NCBI RefSeq assembly: GCF_900172345.1
Contig: NZ_FWFY01000002.1
Coordinates: forward strand, 186,001-250,000
Reading direction: 5' to 3'
Length of the DNA: 64,000 nucleotides
Source of the DNA: Limimaricola soesokkakensis
GTDB lineage: Bacteria; Pseudomonadota; Alphaproteobacteria; Rhodobacterales; Rhodobacteraceae
A program made the translations under genes and the position numbers. This document shows, piece after piece, positions 9,190-19,025 of the stretch; position 1 is the first letter of the stretch, and each line of letters opens with the position of its first letter. Below the pieces are notes generated by a model. It was not told the DNA's origin. It searched no databases and saw nothing but the letters and a program-made list of their open reading frames with translations.

Positions 9190-9268
9190 CGCGAACCTCC
9201 CATCGCATTCGCCCGATGGTGGCACGCGGCTCGCCATCCTGTCCACGATTCTGGGGGCTTGCGGCGGC

Positions 9269-11317
<2,049 letters not shown>

Positions 11318-11343
11318 CGGGCATTACCTCGGCTCGGGCGAGA

Positions 11344-11365
11344 CCACGCCTCCCATGAGGCGTGG
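11344..11365. terminator. Perfect 9-bp hairpin between yggT and recQ
   Basis: CCACGCCTC at 11344-11352 pairs perfectly with GAGGCGTGG at 11357-11365, loop CCAT. It follows the yggT stop by about 60 bases and precedes recQ on the same strand. There is no uracil run; a TGCGTATTT repeat sits between it and yggT. A similar repeat-plus-hairpin pair occurs at 24686-24739. Confidence 0.45.
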
Positions 11366-11373
11366 CGTATGGT

Positions 11374-11397
11374 TACTTTGTTCTGAAAATACGCAAT
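11374..11397 (-). repeat. TGCGTATTT-family intergenic repeat, copy A (ACAAAGT subtype)
   Basis: Read on the minus strand this carries TTGCGTATTTTCAG then AACAAAGT, 27 bases after the yggT stop. The same order (TTGCGTATTT, a short spacer, ACAAAGT, then a hairpin) is found on the plus strand at 24686-24739. Other copies in the window are at 20143-20206, 28977-29060 and 52385-52406. Confidence 0.55.
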
Positions 11398-11423
11398 TCC
11401 GACCGCCAGAGCCGGGGCAAGCC

Positions 11424-11711
11424 TCAATAGAACAGCGCCGCGTTGTTCCGCAGCACGATCTCGAGCGCGTAGATGCCGACCAGCACGACGAGCGGTGCGA
11501 GGTCGAGCCCGCCCATCTGCGGCAGGATCCGCCGCACCGGGGCGTAGAGCGGCTCCAGCAGCCGGGTCAGCCCGTCCCAGATCTGTGCCACCAGCGGCTG
11601 GCGCAGGTTCAGCACCTGGAAGCTGATCAACCAGCTCATGATGAAATGCGCGAAGATGAAGAAGGTCGCAATGTCGAGGATCAACATCAGGATCTGGAAG
11701 AGCGAGGTCAT
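11424..11711 (-). CDS. yggT: YggT family integral membrane protein
   Basis: A 95-residue protein with two hydrophobic segments (about residues 5-28 and 68-90) separated by a loop with the family features SWLISFQVLN and LLEPLYAPVRRILPQMGGLDLAPLV. YggT proteins are small inner-membrane proteins linked in some bacteria to cell division or osmotic adaptation; the molecular role is not settled. The ATG at 11711 gives the normal family length. It is divergent from the thioesterase-like gene, with 167 bases between the starts. Confidence 0.88.
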   Translation of the reverse strand: MTSLFQILMLILDIATFFIFAHFIMSWLISFQVLNLRQPLVAQIWDGLTRLLEPLYAPVRRILPQMGGLDLAPLVVLVGIYALEIVLRNNAALFY

Positions 11712-11878
11712 GGGCGGTCCGTTCGGGGCTGTCTCGGGTCGCCAAGACAGGTAAGGAGCGAAGCCCCTAAGAGCAATCCCGAAGGCCATGGATGCGGCGT
11801 CGTGACCCCCGCGTCACCCGTTGACCTTCGCGTCACCCTCGCGCAACTTGCGCGGCGATCCAGGTTCCGGAGTCCCGC

Positions 11879-12451
11879 ATGTATCCCTTTGTCCGAATGT
11901 TCTGGCAGTTCTGGCGTCACCGCAACGACGCACCTCTGCCGATCACCGGCACCCATGAGAGCCGCCACGTCGTGATGCCGTGGGATCTCGATTTCTGGAA
12001 CGAGCTGAACAACGGCCGGACGCTGACGCTGTTCGATCTGGGCCGGATGCCGCTCTCGAAGCGGATCGGCGTGATCGGCGCGCTGAGAAAGCAGGGCTGG
12101 GGCATGGCCGTGGCCGGCGTCTCGGTGCGCTACCGCCGCCGGGTGCAGGGCTTCGCGCGGCTGAGCATGCGGTCGCGCGCGATCTGCTGGGACGACCGCT
12201 ACGTCTATACCGAGCAGGGCATGTTCCGCAGCGACGGCGAATGCACCAGCCATGCTTTGGTTCGCTTGGCGATCACCGACCGCAAGCGCGGTGGCGTGGT
12301 CAACCCGGCGCGGCTGATGGAGGTGCTGGGCCAGGACCCGGCCTCGCCGCCGATGCCCGACTGGATCGCCGACTGGGTGCGCGCCGAGGCCGAGCGGCCC
12401 TGGCCGCCGATGGCGGATGCCAGCTCCGCGACCGACACTCTCGCCGCCTGA
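11879..12451 (+). CDS. Thioesterase-like (hot-dog fold) protein
   Basis: A 190-residue protein with the layout of acyl-CoA thioesterase-like proteins of Proteobacteria: an N-terminal helix (MYPFVRMFWQF), a DLDFWNELNNGRTLTLFDLGRM segment split by a helix, and a strand rich in arginine and aromatics ending in YTEQGMFR. The N-terminal part resembles the 4-hydroxybenzoyl-CoA thioesterase entry strand and helix. No signal peptide is visible; the first helix may touch the membrane. The ATG has a GGAG ribosome site. Substrate is unknown. Confidence 0.65.
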   Translation: MYPFVRMFWQFWRHRNDAPLPITGTHESRHVVMPWDLDFWNELNNGRTLTLFDLGRMPLSKRIGVIGALRKQGWGMAVAGVSVRYRRRVQGFARLSMRSRAICWDDRYVYTEQGMFRSDGECTSHALVRLAITDRKRGGVVNPARLMEVLGQDPASPPMPDWIADWVRAEAERPWPPMADASSATDTLAA

Positions 12452-12457
12452 ACGGCA

Positions 12458-12484
12458 GCGGGCGGGCGCCGGGCGCCCACCCGC
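12458..12484. terminator. GC-rich hairpin between convergent genes
   Basis: A GC-rich inverted repeat (GCGGGCGGGCGCC against GGGCGCCCACCCGC) sits between the thioesterase-like gene ending at 12451 and the convergent small gene ending at 12498. It is well placed to act as a terminator for both strands, although no uracil run follows. Confidence 0.5.
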
Positions 12485-12497
12485 TAGGTCGGACCGC

Positions 12498-12629
12498 TCA
12501 GCGGCCCTTCTTCTCTCCGAGCGAAAGCGGCTTGGCCGCGCCGGAATTCGCCGTGGCCAGAACCTTCGGCTTTTCCTGCTTGGGTTTCTTCGCTTCGCGG
12601 TTGCCGCGCTTGTTGTCGCCTTTTCCCAT
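12498..12629 (-). CDS. Very small basic protein (43 residues), function unknown
   Basis: Short frame beginning MGKGDNKRGNREAKKPK and ending GEKKGR before a TGA. Lysine and arginine make up roughly a third of the residues, with one serine/alanine-rich stretch (ATANSGAAK). Codon use is normal for the region (GC-rich third positions). The motif layout resembles small, highly basic hypothetical proteins that I associate with Proteobacteria, and the composition suggests a disordered protein that may bind nucleic acid; both points are inference. It is convergent with the thioesterase-like gene, with a shared hairpin between them. Confidence 0.6.
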   Translation of the reverse strand: MGKGDNKRGNREAKKPKQEKPKVLATANSGAAKPLSLGEKKGR

Positions 12630-12944
12630 CACGATCTCACAGGCTGAAAGGACCGCCCGGCGACAGGCCGGACGGATCGTCCCGATTCAAATCAAGGTTG
12701 CCTGACAAAACGGTCAGGGCGGTGATCCTGGCAGGGCGCGCTGGATCTCTCCGACCTTGTCGCGCGCAGGTCGAATTTACGCCCGCGCCCGGCGCCCCGC
12801 AAGCACGCTCGCATGTGTTGCTCCGCCTCGCGACGCGGCGTTCGGGCCGCGCTCGGCCATCGATGCGCCGCCGATGGCCTGCCGCGCTTGCCCCGCCCCC
12901 CGCCGCCCTGTCAGATCCGCCGCGACAGGCGCGAGGGGACCGGT
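12630..12944. other. 315-base gap between small basic protein and MFS gene
   Basis: No convincing gene. It should contain the promoter of the divergent small basic protein and that of the transporter. A 6-bp palindrome, CCTGAC then AAAACG then GTCAGG, at 12701-12718 is a possible operator, and a second imperfect palindrome lies around 12652-12675. The rest is GC-rich DNA without a clear signal. Confidence 0.4.
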
Positions 12945-14306
12945 ATGGCGACGAAGAAGCGGATCTGGGGTTGGATGATCTTCGACCTCGCGCAGCAGCC
13001 CTATGCGACGCTGGGCCTGACTTTCATCTTCGGCCCCTATTTCGCCGCTGTCGCCACCGCGCGTTTTGCCCGCGAGGGGATGGGCGCGTCCGAGGCCGAT
13101 GCGGCGGCGCAGTCGCTCTGGGGCATGGGCCAGACCCTCGCGGGCCTGTTCATCGCCTTCACGGCGCCGGTGCTGGGTGCCTTGGCCGATGCTTCGGGGC
13201 GGCGGATGCCCTGGATTGCCGCCTTCTCGGTGATCACCGTGGCCTGCGCGGCAGGGCTGTGGGTGCTGACGCCGGACGGGTCGATGCTGATCCCGGCGCT
13301 GGTGCTATTCTTTGCGGGCTTCGTCGCCGCCGAATCGGCCACCAATGTCAACAACGCGTTGCTGCCCTCGCTGGCCACCGGACCGATGATCGGCCGGATC
13401 TCGGGCTCGGGCGCGGCGCTGGGCTATTGGGGCGGTGTGGTGTCGCTGATCCTGATGCTGCTGTTTCTGGCCGAGAACGAGGCCGGCATGACGCTCTTGG
13501 GCACGCCGCCCGCCTTCGGCCTCGACCCGGAGGCACGCGAGGGTACCCGCGCCGTCGGGCCGGTGATCGCGCTGTGGTACGCGGTGTTCATCATCCCCTT
13601 CTTCGTCTGGGTGCGCGATACGGGCCCGGTGGCGCGCACCCGCGTGACCGCCCGCAATGTCGCCGCGCGGCTGTGGGAAACGCTGCGCGACGTGGCCCGC
13701 AGACCCAGCCTCGCGGCCTTCCTCGGCGCCTCGATGCTCTACCGCGACGCGCTGGCCGCCGTGTACGCCTTCGGCGGGATCTATGCGACGCTGGTGCTGG
13801 AATGGTCGGTGATCCAGATCGGCGTGTTCGGCATCATAGGCGCCATTTCGGCGGCGATCCTCACCTTCGCCGGCGGCCTCGCGGATGCGCGGCTGGGGCC
13901 CAAGCCGGTAATCCGGGCCTCGATCTGGATCCTGATCGCAGTTTCGGTGCTGGTCGTCTCGATGACCCGCGACAGCCTGTTCGGACTTGCCCTGTCTCCC
14001 GGCTCGCGGCTTCCCGACATTCTGTTCTATGTCTGCGGCGCGCTGATCGGCGGCGCCGGCGGCGCACTTTACTCGGCCTCGCGCAGCCTGATGGTGCGCC
14101 ATGCCGACCCGGCGCGCGCCACCGAGGCCTTCGGGCTTTTCGCGCTGTCGGGCCGCGCCACCGCCTTTCTCGCGCCCATGGCGATCACCCTCGCCACCTG
14201 GATGAGCGGATCGGTGCGCGCCGGGCTTCTGCCGGTGATCGCCCTGTTCGCGCTGGGGCTGTTTCTGCTAGGATGGGTCAACAAGAACGGAGATCGAGCA
14301 GCATGA
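12945..14306 (+). CDS. MFS transporter of the UMF1/Atg22-like family
   Basis: A 453-residue inner-membrane transporter with about 12 hydrophobic segments. The opening WGWMIFDLAQQPYATLGLTF followed by a GPYF turn is typical of the UMF1 family, which contains fungal Atg22 vacuolar effluxers and bacterial homologues of unknown substrate. A conserved ADASGRRMPWI loop after the second hydrophobic pair corresponds to the MFS signature loop. The ATG at 12945 begins the first helix; upstream in-frame sequence is shadow. The stop overlaps the mepA start by four bases, so the genes are coupled. Confidence 0.85.
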   Translation: MATKKRIWGWMIFDLAQQPYATLGLTFIFGPYFAAVATARFAREGMGASEADAAAQSLWGMGQTLAGLFIAFTAPVLGALADASGRRMPWIAAFSVITVACAAGLWVLTPDGSMLIPALVLFFAGFVAAESATNVNNALLPSLATGPMIGRISGSGAALGYWGGVVSLILMLLFLAENEAGMTLLGTPPAFGLDPEAREGTRAVGPVIALWYAVFIIPFFVWVRDTGPVARTRVTARNVAARLWETLRDVARRPSLAAFLGASMLYRDALAAVYAFGGIYATLVLEWSVIQIGVFGIIGAISAAILTFAGGLADARLGPKPVIRASIWILIAVSVLVVSMTRDSLFGLALSPGSRLPDILFYVCGALIGGAGGALYSASRSLMVRHADPARATEAFGLFALSGRATAFLAPMAITLATWMSGSVRAGLLPVIALFALGLFLLGWVNKNGDRAA

Positions 14307-15220
14307 TCCGCCCCCTCGCCGCCGCCCTGCTGGGCCTGGGCCTTCTCGCCGCCTGCGAAGGCGAGCCCCCGGCACCCCGCGCCGTGGTGTCGTCGCAGAA
14401 CACCAACGACAGCCGCGTCGCCAAGAAGCTCTTCGGCCATGTCCCGACGGCCTCGGCACAGCGGCCCGAATCGATCGGCTTCTATTCCAAGGGGTGCCAG
14501 GCCGGCGCCGCGCAGCTGCCCGAGACCGGGCCGACCTGGCAGGCGATGCGGCTGTCGCGCAACCGCAACTGGGCCCAGCCCGAAACCATCGATTTCGTGC
14601 AGGACCTGTCGCGCGCCGCCGCCGCCCTGCCGGGCTGGAAAGGCATCTATGTGGGCGACATGAGCCAGCCGCGCGGCGGCCCGATGCTCACCGGCCATGC
14701 CAGCCACCAGACCGGGATCGACATCGACGTCTGGCTGCGCCGCGCCGACCGGCTGGACCTGTCGGTGGCCGAGCGCGAGGCGATCTCCTCGACCGACATG
14801 CAGGCGCGCGGTGGCGCCTACACCAATTCCAACTGGACGCCGCAGCACATGGCGCTCGTGAAGGCCGCGGCCTCGGACCCGCGCACCGCGCGGATCTTCA
14901 TCTTTCCGGGTGCCAAGGTGGCGATGTGCGACGCCGAGACCGGCGATCGGTCCTGGCTGTCGAAGGTCCGGCCCTGGTACGGACACAACACCCATTTCCA
15001 CGTGCGACTGGACTGCCTGCCCGGCGACACCGCCTGCGAAGCCCAAGACCCGCCGCCGCCGGGCGACGGCTGCGCCGAGGCGCGCGAATGGCAGGCCAAC
15101 ATCCTGAACCCCAAGCCGGCCCCGCCGGCAGATCCCGACGCGCCGGAGCCCGAGCCAAAGCGCGAGATCACCATGGCCGACCTGCCCGGCCAATGCGCTG
15201 CCGTGCTGGCGAGCGACTGA
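14303..15220 (+). CDS. mepA: Penicillin-insensitive murein endopeptidase (M74)
   Basis: Cleaves D-alanyl-meso-diaminopimelate cross-links in peptidoglycan, in the periplasm. The 305-residue protein has a signal peptide with lipobox LAAC (Cys18), suggesting a membrane-anchored form. Zinc and catalytic motifs of the LAS/M74 family are visible: [14 protein letters not shown] (His and Asp ligands) and [10 protein letters not shown]. Conserved disulfide cysteines occur in [20 protein letters not shown] and GCAEA. The C terminus is a proline-rich tail followed by a last QCAAVL segment. It overlaps the transporter stop by four bases. Confidence 0.93.
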   Translation: MIRPLAAALLGLGLLAACEGEPPAPRAVVSSQNTNDSRVAKKLFGHVPTASAQRPESIGFYSKGCQAGAAQLPETGPTWQAMRLSRNRNWAQPETIDFVQDLSRAAAALPGWKGIYVGDMSQPRGGPMLTGHASHQTGIDIDVWLRRADRLDLSVAEREAISSTDMQARGGAYTNSNWTPQHMALVKAAASDPRTARIFIFPGAKVAMCDAETGDRSWLSKVRPWYGHNTHFHVRLDCLPGDTACEAQDPPPPGDGCAEAREWQANILNPKPAPPADPDAPEPEPKREITMADLPGQCAAVLASD

Positions 15221-15224
15221 ACCG

Positions 15225-16073
15225 ATGAAGGCGATGATCCTCGCGGCCCTGCTTTCCGGCGGGGCCCCGTCGCAGCAGCACGCCGACTACATCGGCAGCC
15301 ACGTCTGGCCCGAGAGCGAACACGAGGCCGGGGGGTTCTCCGCGATCGAGACCGACGGCACCGGCTTCGTCGCGATCAGCGACCGGGCGCGGATCGTCGA
15401 CGGACGCTTCATCCGCGACGCGGAAGGCCAGATCACCGGCGTCGAGATCCTGCGCTCGGAGCCGCTGCGCTCGGGTCGCGAGGGGATCATGACCGGGCAT
15501 CTGGCCGATAGCGAGGGGCTGGCAATCGGCGCCGACGGGCGGCGCTGGGTCTCGTTCGAGGCGCGGGCGCGGGTGCGTTCGGAAACCGGGCCCGACGGCC
15601 CCGAAGTGCTGCCGCGCCCCAAGGCGTTCCGCAAGATGCAGCTCAACAGCGCGCTCGAGGCGCTGGCGGTGGACGCCTCCGGCGCGCTCTACACGATCCC
15701 CGAACGCTCGGGCCGGCTCGACACGCCGTTCCCGGTCTATCGCTGGAAGAACGGACGCTGGACGGTCCCCTTCACCCTGCCACGCCGCGACAGCTTTCTG
15801 GTGACCGGCGCCGATTTCGGCCCGGACGGCAAGCTCTACATCCTCGAACGCGATTTCGTCGGCATCGGCTTCCGCAGCCGGGTGCGCCGCTTTGAGGCCG
15901 ACGGCACGGGTGAGGAGCTGCTGCTCGAGACCGCGGTCGGGGTGCATGACAATCTCGAGGGGATCTCGGTCTGGCGCGACGATCTGGGCCGGATCCGGCT
16001 CACCATGGTCTCAGATGACAATTTCCGCTTTTTCCAGACCACCGAGTTCGTGGAATACGCGCTGTCTGAATGA
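15225..16073 (+). CDS. Phytase-like / esterase-like beta-propeller protein
   Basis: A 282-residue protein of the phytase-like family (named esterase-like activity of phytase in databases). Strand repeats carry the family hallmarks: [20 protein letters not shown], a GITG-like turn, [19 protein letters not shown], and DNLEGISVW near the C terminus. A short hydrophobic N terminus may be an export signal, although it is brief. It begins four bases after mepA, so it belongs to the same transcript. The true substrate is not known for most members of this family. Confidence 0.75.
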   Translation: MKAMILAALLSGGAPSQQHADYIGSHVWPESEHEAGGFSAIETDGTGFVAISDRARIVDGRFIRDAEGQITGVEILRSEPLRSGREGIMTGHLADSEGLAIGADGRRWVSFEARARVRSETGPDGPEVLPRPKAFRKMQLNSALEALAVDASGALYTIPERSGRLDTPFPVYRWKNGRWTVPFTLPRRDSFLVTGADFGPDGKLYILERDFVGIGFRSRVRRFEADGTGEELLLETAVGVHDNLEGISVWRDDLGRIRLTMVSDDNFRFFQTTEFVEYALSE

Positions 16074-16142
16074 CAATCGGCGCAGCTGTCGGAGATTGGC
16101 AACACTCAAGCTTCCCCCGCGTAATGTCACATAAATTTCTGT

Positions 16143-16148
16143 TTGACG
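16143..16148 (+). promoter_or_regulatory. Possible -35 element of a short transcript
   Basis: TTGACG sits about 45 bases upstream of an exceptional ribosome-binding site and about 220 bases upstream of a strong terminator. A clear -10 box is not visible at 17 bases, so this is only a pointer to a possible start for a small RNA of about 190 nucleotides. Confidence 0.2.
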
Positions 16149-16192
16149 ATTACCGATCCCATGCCAGCTTTGGATCAGGCGAAACCAACTGA

Positions 16193-16207
16193 AAGGAGGT
16201 GATCCAG
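16193..16207 (+). promoter_or_regulatory. Extreme Shine-Dalgarno, 15-base complement of the 16S rRNA tail
   Basis: AAGGAGGTGATCCAG is the exact complement of CTGGATCACCTCCTT, the conserved 3' end of bacterial 16S rRNA. The last G is the first base of a GTG codon. Typical genes here use 4-6 bases of complementarity. Two segments downstream copy parts of the 16S tail and could pair with it: TGGATCAC at 16291-16298 and CACCTCCT at 16312-16319. Confidence 0.7.
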
Positions 16208-16263
16208 TGTCGAGAAGGGTATTGGAGAAATGTGTCGGGACAGCTTGGGAGGCGCGCGGCTGA
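16207..16263 (+). CDS. Possible 18-codon leader peptide
   Basis: A GTG-started frame of 18 codons (MSRRVLEKCVGTAWEARG) ending in TGA, placed directly behind the 15-base Shine-Dalgarno. The peptide is arginine-containing, with no run of one amino acid that would suggest classical attenuation. Either the peptide is made at a high rate or the frame exists to load ribosomes on a small RNA. It is far below the size where composition gives evidence, so the coding call rests on the ribosome site alone. Confidence 0.35.
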   Translation: MSRRVLEKCVGTAWEARG

Positions 16264-16329
16264 GGCAGCCCTCGGGCGCACACCCCCAGGTGGATCACGG
16301 TCTAACCGACCCACCTCCTGATCTTCGAA

Positions 16330-16364
16330 GGGTCGTTCCCAGTTCGCCGGGGACGACCCTTTTT
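16330..16364 (+). terminator. Strong intrinsic terminator
   Basis: GGGTCGTTCCC at 16330-16340 pairs with GGGGACGACCC at 16349-16359 (one G-U), followed by five T at 16360-16364. It ends a transcript before arfB begins at 16416 and so defines 16143-16364 as an independent short unit. Confidence 0.85.
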
Positions 16365-16415
16365 GTATGTCGCGCGGTGCCGCGCTATCTGGGGCGCAGG
16401 GCTTTGGAGACAGGC

Positions 16416-16826
16416 ATGCTGAGGATCGACGACCGCATCACCATCGAGGATTGGGAGCTGACCGAGCAGTTCACCCGCGCGTCCGGCCCCGGCGGCCAGA
16501 ACGTCAACAAGGTGAGCACGGCGGTGGAGCTGCGCTTCGAGGCGGAGCGCTCGCCCAACCTGCCCGACCCGGTCAAGCGGCGGCTGAAGCGGCTGGCGGG
16601 TCGGCGCTGGACCAATGACGGCGCGGTCATCATTTTCGTGCAGGACACCCGCCACCAGCCCCGCAACCGCGAGATCGCTCGCGAGCGGCTCGCAGAGCTG
16701 ATCGCCAAGGCCACCGAGGTGCCGAAGCGGCGGGTTCCGACCAAGCCGACCAAAGGCTCTGTGCGGCGGCGGCTGGAGGCAAAGAAGCAACGGGGGGAGG
16801 TGAAGGCGCTCAGGAAGGCCCCCTAG
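16416..16826 (+). CDS. arfB: Alternative ribosome-rescue factor / peptidyl-tRNA hydrolase ArfB (YaeJ)
   Basis: Releases ribosomes stalled on truncated mRNA by hydrolysing peptidyl-tRNA. The 136-residue length is normal. The catalytic GGQ motif is at residues 26-28 in RASGPGGQNVNK, with the family ASGPGGQ context. The basic C-terminal tail (RRRLEAKKQRGEVKALRKAP) is the part that enters the empty mRNA channel. The ATG at 16416 starts at the conserved N terminus; the upstream in-frame extension crosses the terminator at 16330-16364 and is not used. Confidence 0.93.
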   Translation: MLRIDDRITIEDWELTEQFTRASGPGGQNVNKVSTAVELRFEAERSPNLPDPVKRRLKRLAGRRWTNDGAVIIFVQDTRHQPRNREIARERLAELIAKATEVPKRRVPTKPTKGSVRRRLEAKKQRGEVKALRKAP

Positions 16827-16838
16827 CTCGACCTTGGC

Positions 16839-17078
16839 CTAGAACACCCGGAACGTCTGCGTCGTCAGGGTGCGCTCGATCCCCTCGATGCCCATCAGAT
16901 GCTCGTTGAGATACATGCCGATATCCTCGCCCTCGGGGACATAGATCTTAACCAGAAGGTCGAAGGCACCGGAGGTCGAATACAGCTCGGAATGGATTTC
17001 CTTGAGCGCGATGGCGTCGGCCACCTTGTAGGTGGTGCCGGGCTTGCAGCGGATCTGGACGAAAAGCGGGAGCGACAT
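16839..17078 (-). CDS. Stand-alone Lrp/AsnC effector-binding (RAM) domain protein
   Basis: A 79-residue protein made only of the regulator-of-amino-acid-metabolism fold found at the C terminus of Lrp/AsnC regulators; it lacks the helix-turn-helix. The beta-alpha-beta pattern is clear: LPLFVQIRCKPG, a helix with VADAIALKEIHSE, then GAFDLLVKIYVP and the final IERTLTTQTFRVF strand. Such proteins form ring-like oligomers that may bind amino acids. It lies 8 bases after pncB and is probably co-transcribed. It is convergent with arfB. Confidence 0.85.
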   Translation of the reverse strand: MSLPLFVQIRCKPGTTYKVADAIALKEIHSELYSTSGAFDLLVKIYVPEGEDIGMYLNEHLMGIEGIERTLTTQTFRVF

Positions 17079-17086
17079 GGCGGACC

Positions 17087-18373
17087 TCAGACGGTGACGG
17101 GGATGGGGGATTGCGGGCCGACACCGAAAACGCGCTTGTAGCGGGCGATCTCGTCCGCCGGGCCCATCGCCTTCTCGGGGTTGTCGGAGAGCTTCACGGT
17201 AGGACGGCCCTCGGCGGCGACGGCCTTGCAGACGAGGCTGAAGGGCGCCAGCGCGTCGCCAGCCAGCCCCTTGAAGTCGTTGGTCAGCATCGTGCCCCAG
17301 CCGAAGCTCACCTTCACGCGGTCCGAGAAGCGGGCATGCAGTTCGAGGATCTTCTCGGCGTCGAGCCCGTCCGAGAAGATCACCAGCTTCTCGCGCGGGT
17401 CCTCGCCGCGCGCCTGCCACCAGCGGATCGCCGTCTCGGCCCCCGTCGCGGGATCGCCGCTGTCGATGCGGATGCCGGTCCAGCCGGCAAGCCAGTCGGG
17501 CGCGCGCTCCAGGAAGCCCTCGGTGCCGTAGGTGTCGGGCAGGATGATGCGCAGGTTGCCCTCGTGCTCGTCATGCCAGTCGGCCAGCACCTTGTAGGGC
17601 GCCTCGGCCAGCTCTGCGTCGCTGTCGGCCAGCGCGGCATAGACCATCGGCAGCTCATGCGCGTTGGTGCCGATCGCCTCGAGGTCGCGGTTCTTGGCGA
17701 TCAGGCAGTTCGAGGTGCCGGCGAAGCTCGACCCCATGCCCTCGATCATCGCCTGCACGCACCAGTCCTGCCAAAGGAAGGAGTGGCGGCGGCGGGTGCC
17801 GAAATCGGCGATCCTGAGGCCTTGGGTGCCGCGCAGCCGCTCGACCTTCTCCCAGGTGCGGGTCATGGCGCGGGCATAGAGCACCTGAAGCTCGAACCGG
17901 CCCATGTCGTTGAGGACCGCGCGCGAGCGCAGCTCCATCAGCACGGCCAGCGCCGGGATCTCCCACAGCATGACCTCGGGCCAGTCCCCCTCGAAGGTCA
18001 GCTCGTACTGCCCGTCGCGCTTCTCGAGGTGGTAGGGCGGCAGGCGCAGCCCCTCGAACCACTCCATGAAGTCGGGGCGGAACATCTGCCGCTTGCCGTA
18101 GAAGGTGTTGCCCCTGAGCCAGGTGCTTTCGCCACGGGTGAGCGAGAGCGAGCGGATATGGTCGAGCTGCTCGCGCAGCTCCCCCTCGTCGATCAGCTCG
18201 GCGAGGCGGATCGACTTGGTGCGGTTGATCAAGCTGAAGGTGACTTGCGTGGTCGGATTGTTGCGAAACACCGACTGGCACATCAGCAGCTTGTAGAAAT
18301 CGGTATCAATGAGTGAGCGGACGATCGGATCGATCTTCCACTTGTGGTTCCAGACGCGGGTGGCGATGTCCAT
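17087..18373 (-). CDS. pncB: Nicotinate phosphoribosyltransferase
   Basis: Second step of the Preiss-Handler NAD salvage route: nicotinate plus phosphoribosyl pyrophosphate gives nicotinate mononucleotide, helped by ATP. The 428-residue length is that of the PncB family. Recognisable parts are the N-terminal [20 protein letters not shown], the phosphorylatable-histidine region around [14 protein letters not shown], the [10 protein letters not shown] phosphate-binding segment and [14 protein letters not shown]. Its start codon overlaps the pncA stop, so nicotinamidase and this enzyme are made together. Confidence 0.96.
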   Translation of the reverse strand: MDIATRVWNHKWKIDPIVRSLIDTDFYKLLMCQSVFRNNPTTQVTFSLINRTKSIRLAELIDEGELREQLDHIRSLSLTRGESTWLRGNTFYGKRQMFRPDFMEWFEGLRLPPYHLEKRDGQYELTFEGDWPEVMLWEIPALAVLMELRSRAVLNDMGRFELQVLYARAMTRTWEKVERLRGTQGLRIADFGTRRRHSFLWQDWCVQAMIEGMGSSFAGTSNCLIAKNRDLEAIGTNAHELPMVYAALADSDAELAEAPYKVLADWHDEHEGNLRIILPDTYGTEGFLERAPDWLAGWTGIRIDSGDPATGAETAIRWWQARGEDPREKLVIFSDGLDAEKILELHARFSDRVKVSFGWGTMLTNDFKGLAGDALAPFSLVCKAVAAEGRPTVKLSDNPEKAMGPADEIARYKRVFGVGPQSPIPVTV

Positions 18374-18975
18374 CAGGCGAGCACCACGCCCGCGTCGCGC
18401 ATGGCCTTTCGCGCAGCCGCCATCGAGCCGTCGAGGTCGATCCCGCGCGAGAGCTTCTCGATTACCGTCACCTCGTAGCCCAGCTTCGCCCCGTCGAGCG
18501 CGGAGTAGTTGACGCAGAAATCGGTGGCGAGGCCCACCAGCGTGATCGCGGTGATGCCACGCTCGGACAGGTAGCCGTGCAGGCCGGTCGGCGTGGCTTG
18601 GTCGTTCTCGAAGAAGGCCGAGTAGCTGTCGATCTCGCGCCGGAACCCCTTGCGGATGATCAGGTCGGCGTTGGTCCGCAGGTCGGGGTGAAAGGCCGCA
18701 CCTTGCGTGCCCTGCACGCAGTGGTCGGGCCAGAGCACCTGTGGCCCATAGGGCATCTCGGTCATCGACATCGGCGCCGCGCCCTCGTGCTGGCTCGCGA
18801 AGGAGAGGTGATCGACCGGATGCCAGTCCTGCGTCAGCACCACGGCACGGAACTCGTCCATCAGCGCGTTGATGCCGGGAACGACGGTGTCGCCCTCGGC
18901 CACGGCCAGCGCGCCGCCGGGGCAGAAGTCGTTCTGCATGTCGATGACGATCAATGCCTCGTTGGCGGGGCGCAT
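18373..18975 (-). CDS. pncA: Nicotinamidase
   Basis: Hydrolyses nicotinamide to nicotinate and ammonia, feeding PncB. The 200-residue isochorismatase-fold protein shows the catalytic triad Asp12 (VIDMQNDF), Lys109 (RKGF) and Cys154 (TDFCVNYSA), and metal ligands in the [12 protein letters not shown] segment (Asp50, His52, His56). The ATG at 18975 sits six residues before the first core strand. It is the promoter-proximal gene of the pncA-pncB pair, 50 bases downstream of mnmH on the same strand. Confidence 0.96.
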   Translation of the reverse strand: MRPANEALIVIDMQNDFCPGGALAVAEGDTVVPGINALMDEFRAVVLTQDWHPVDHLSFASQHEGAAPMSMTEMPYGPQVLWPDHCVQGTQGAAFHPDLRTNADLIIRKGFRREIDSYSAFFENDQATPTGLHGYLSERGITAITLVGLATDFCVNYSALDGAKLGYEVTVIEKLSRGIDLDGSMAAARKAMRDAGVVLA

Positions 18976-19025
18976 GGGCTTTTCCTCCGGTCTTTCATCC
19001 GAGGTAAGCCCCCCGCCGCCCAGCG

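Noticed and set aside
12698-14302. Long plus-strand extension ahead of mepA, overlapping the MFS gene
   Set aside because: The transporter frame has the hydrophobic pattern and the extension does not; mepA has its own signal peptide at 14303.
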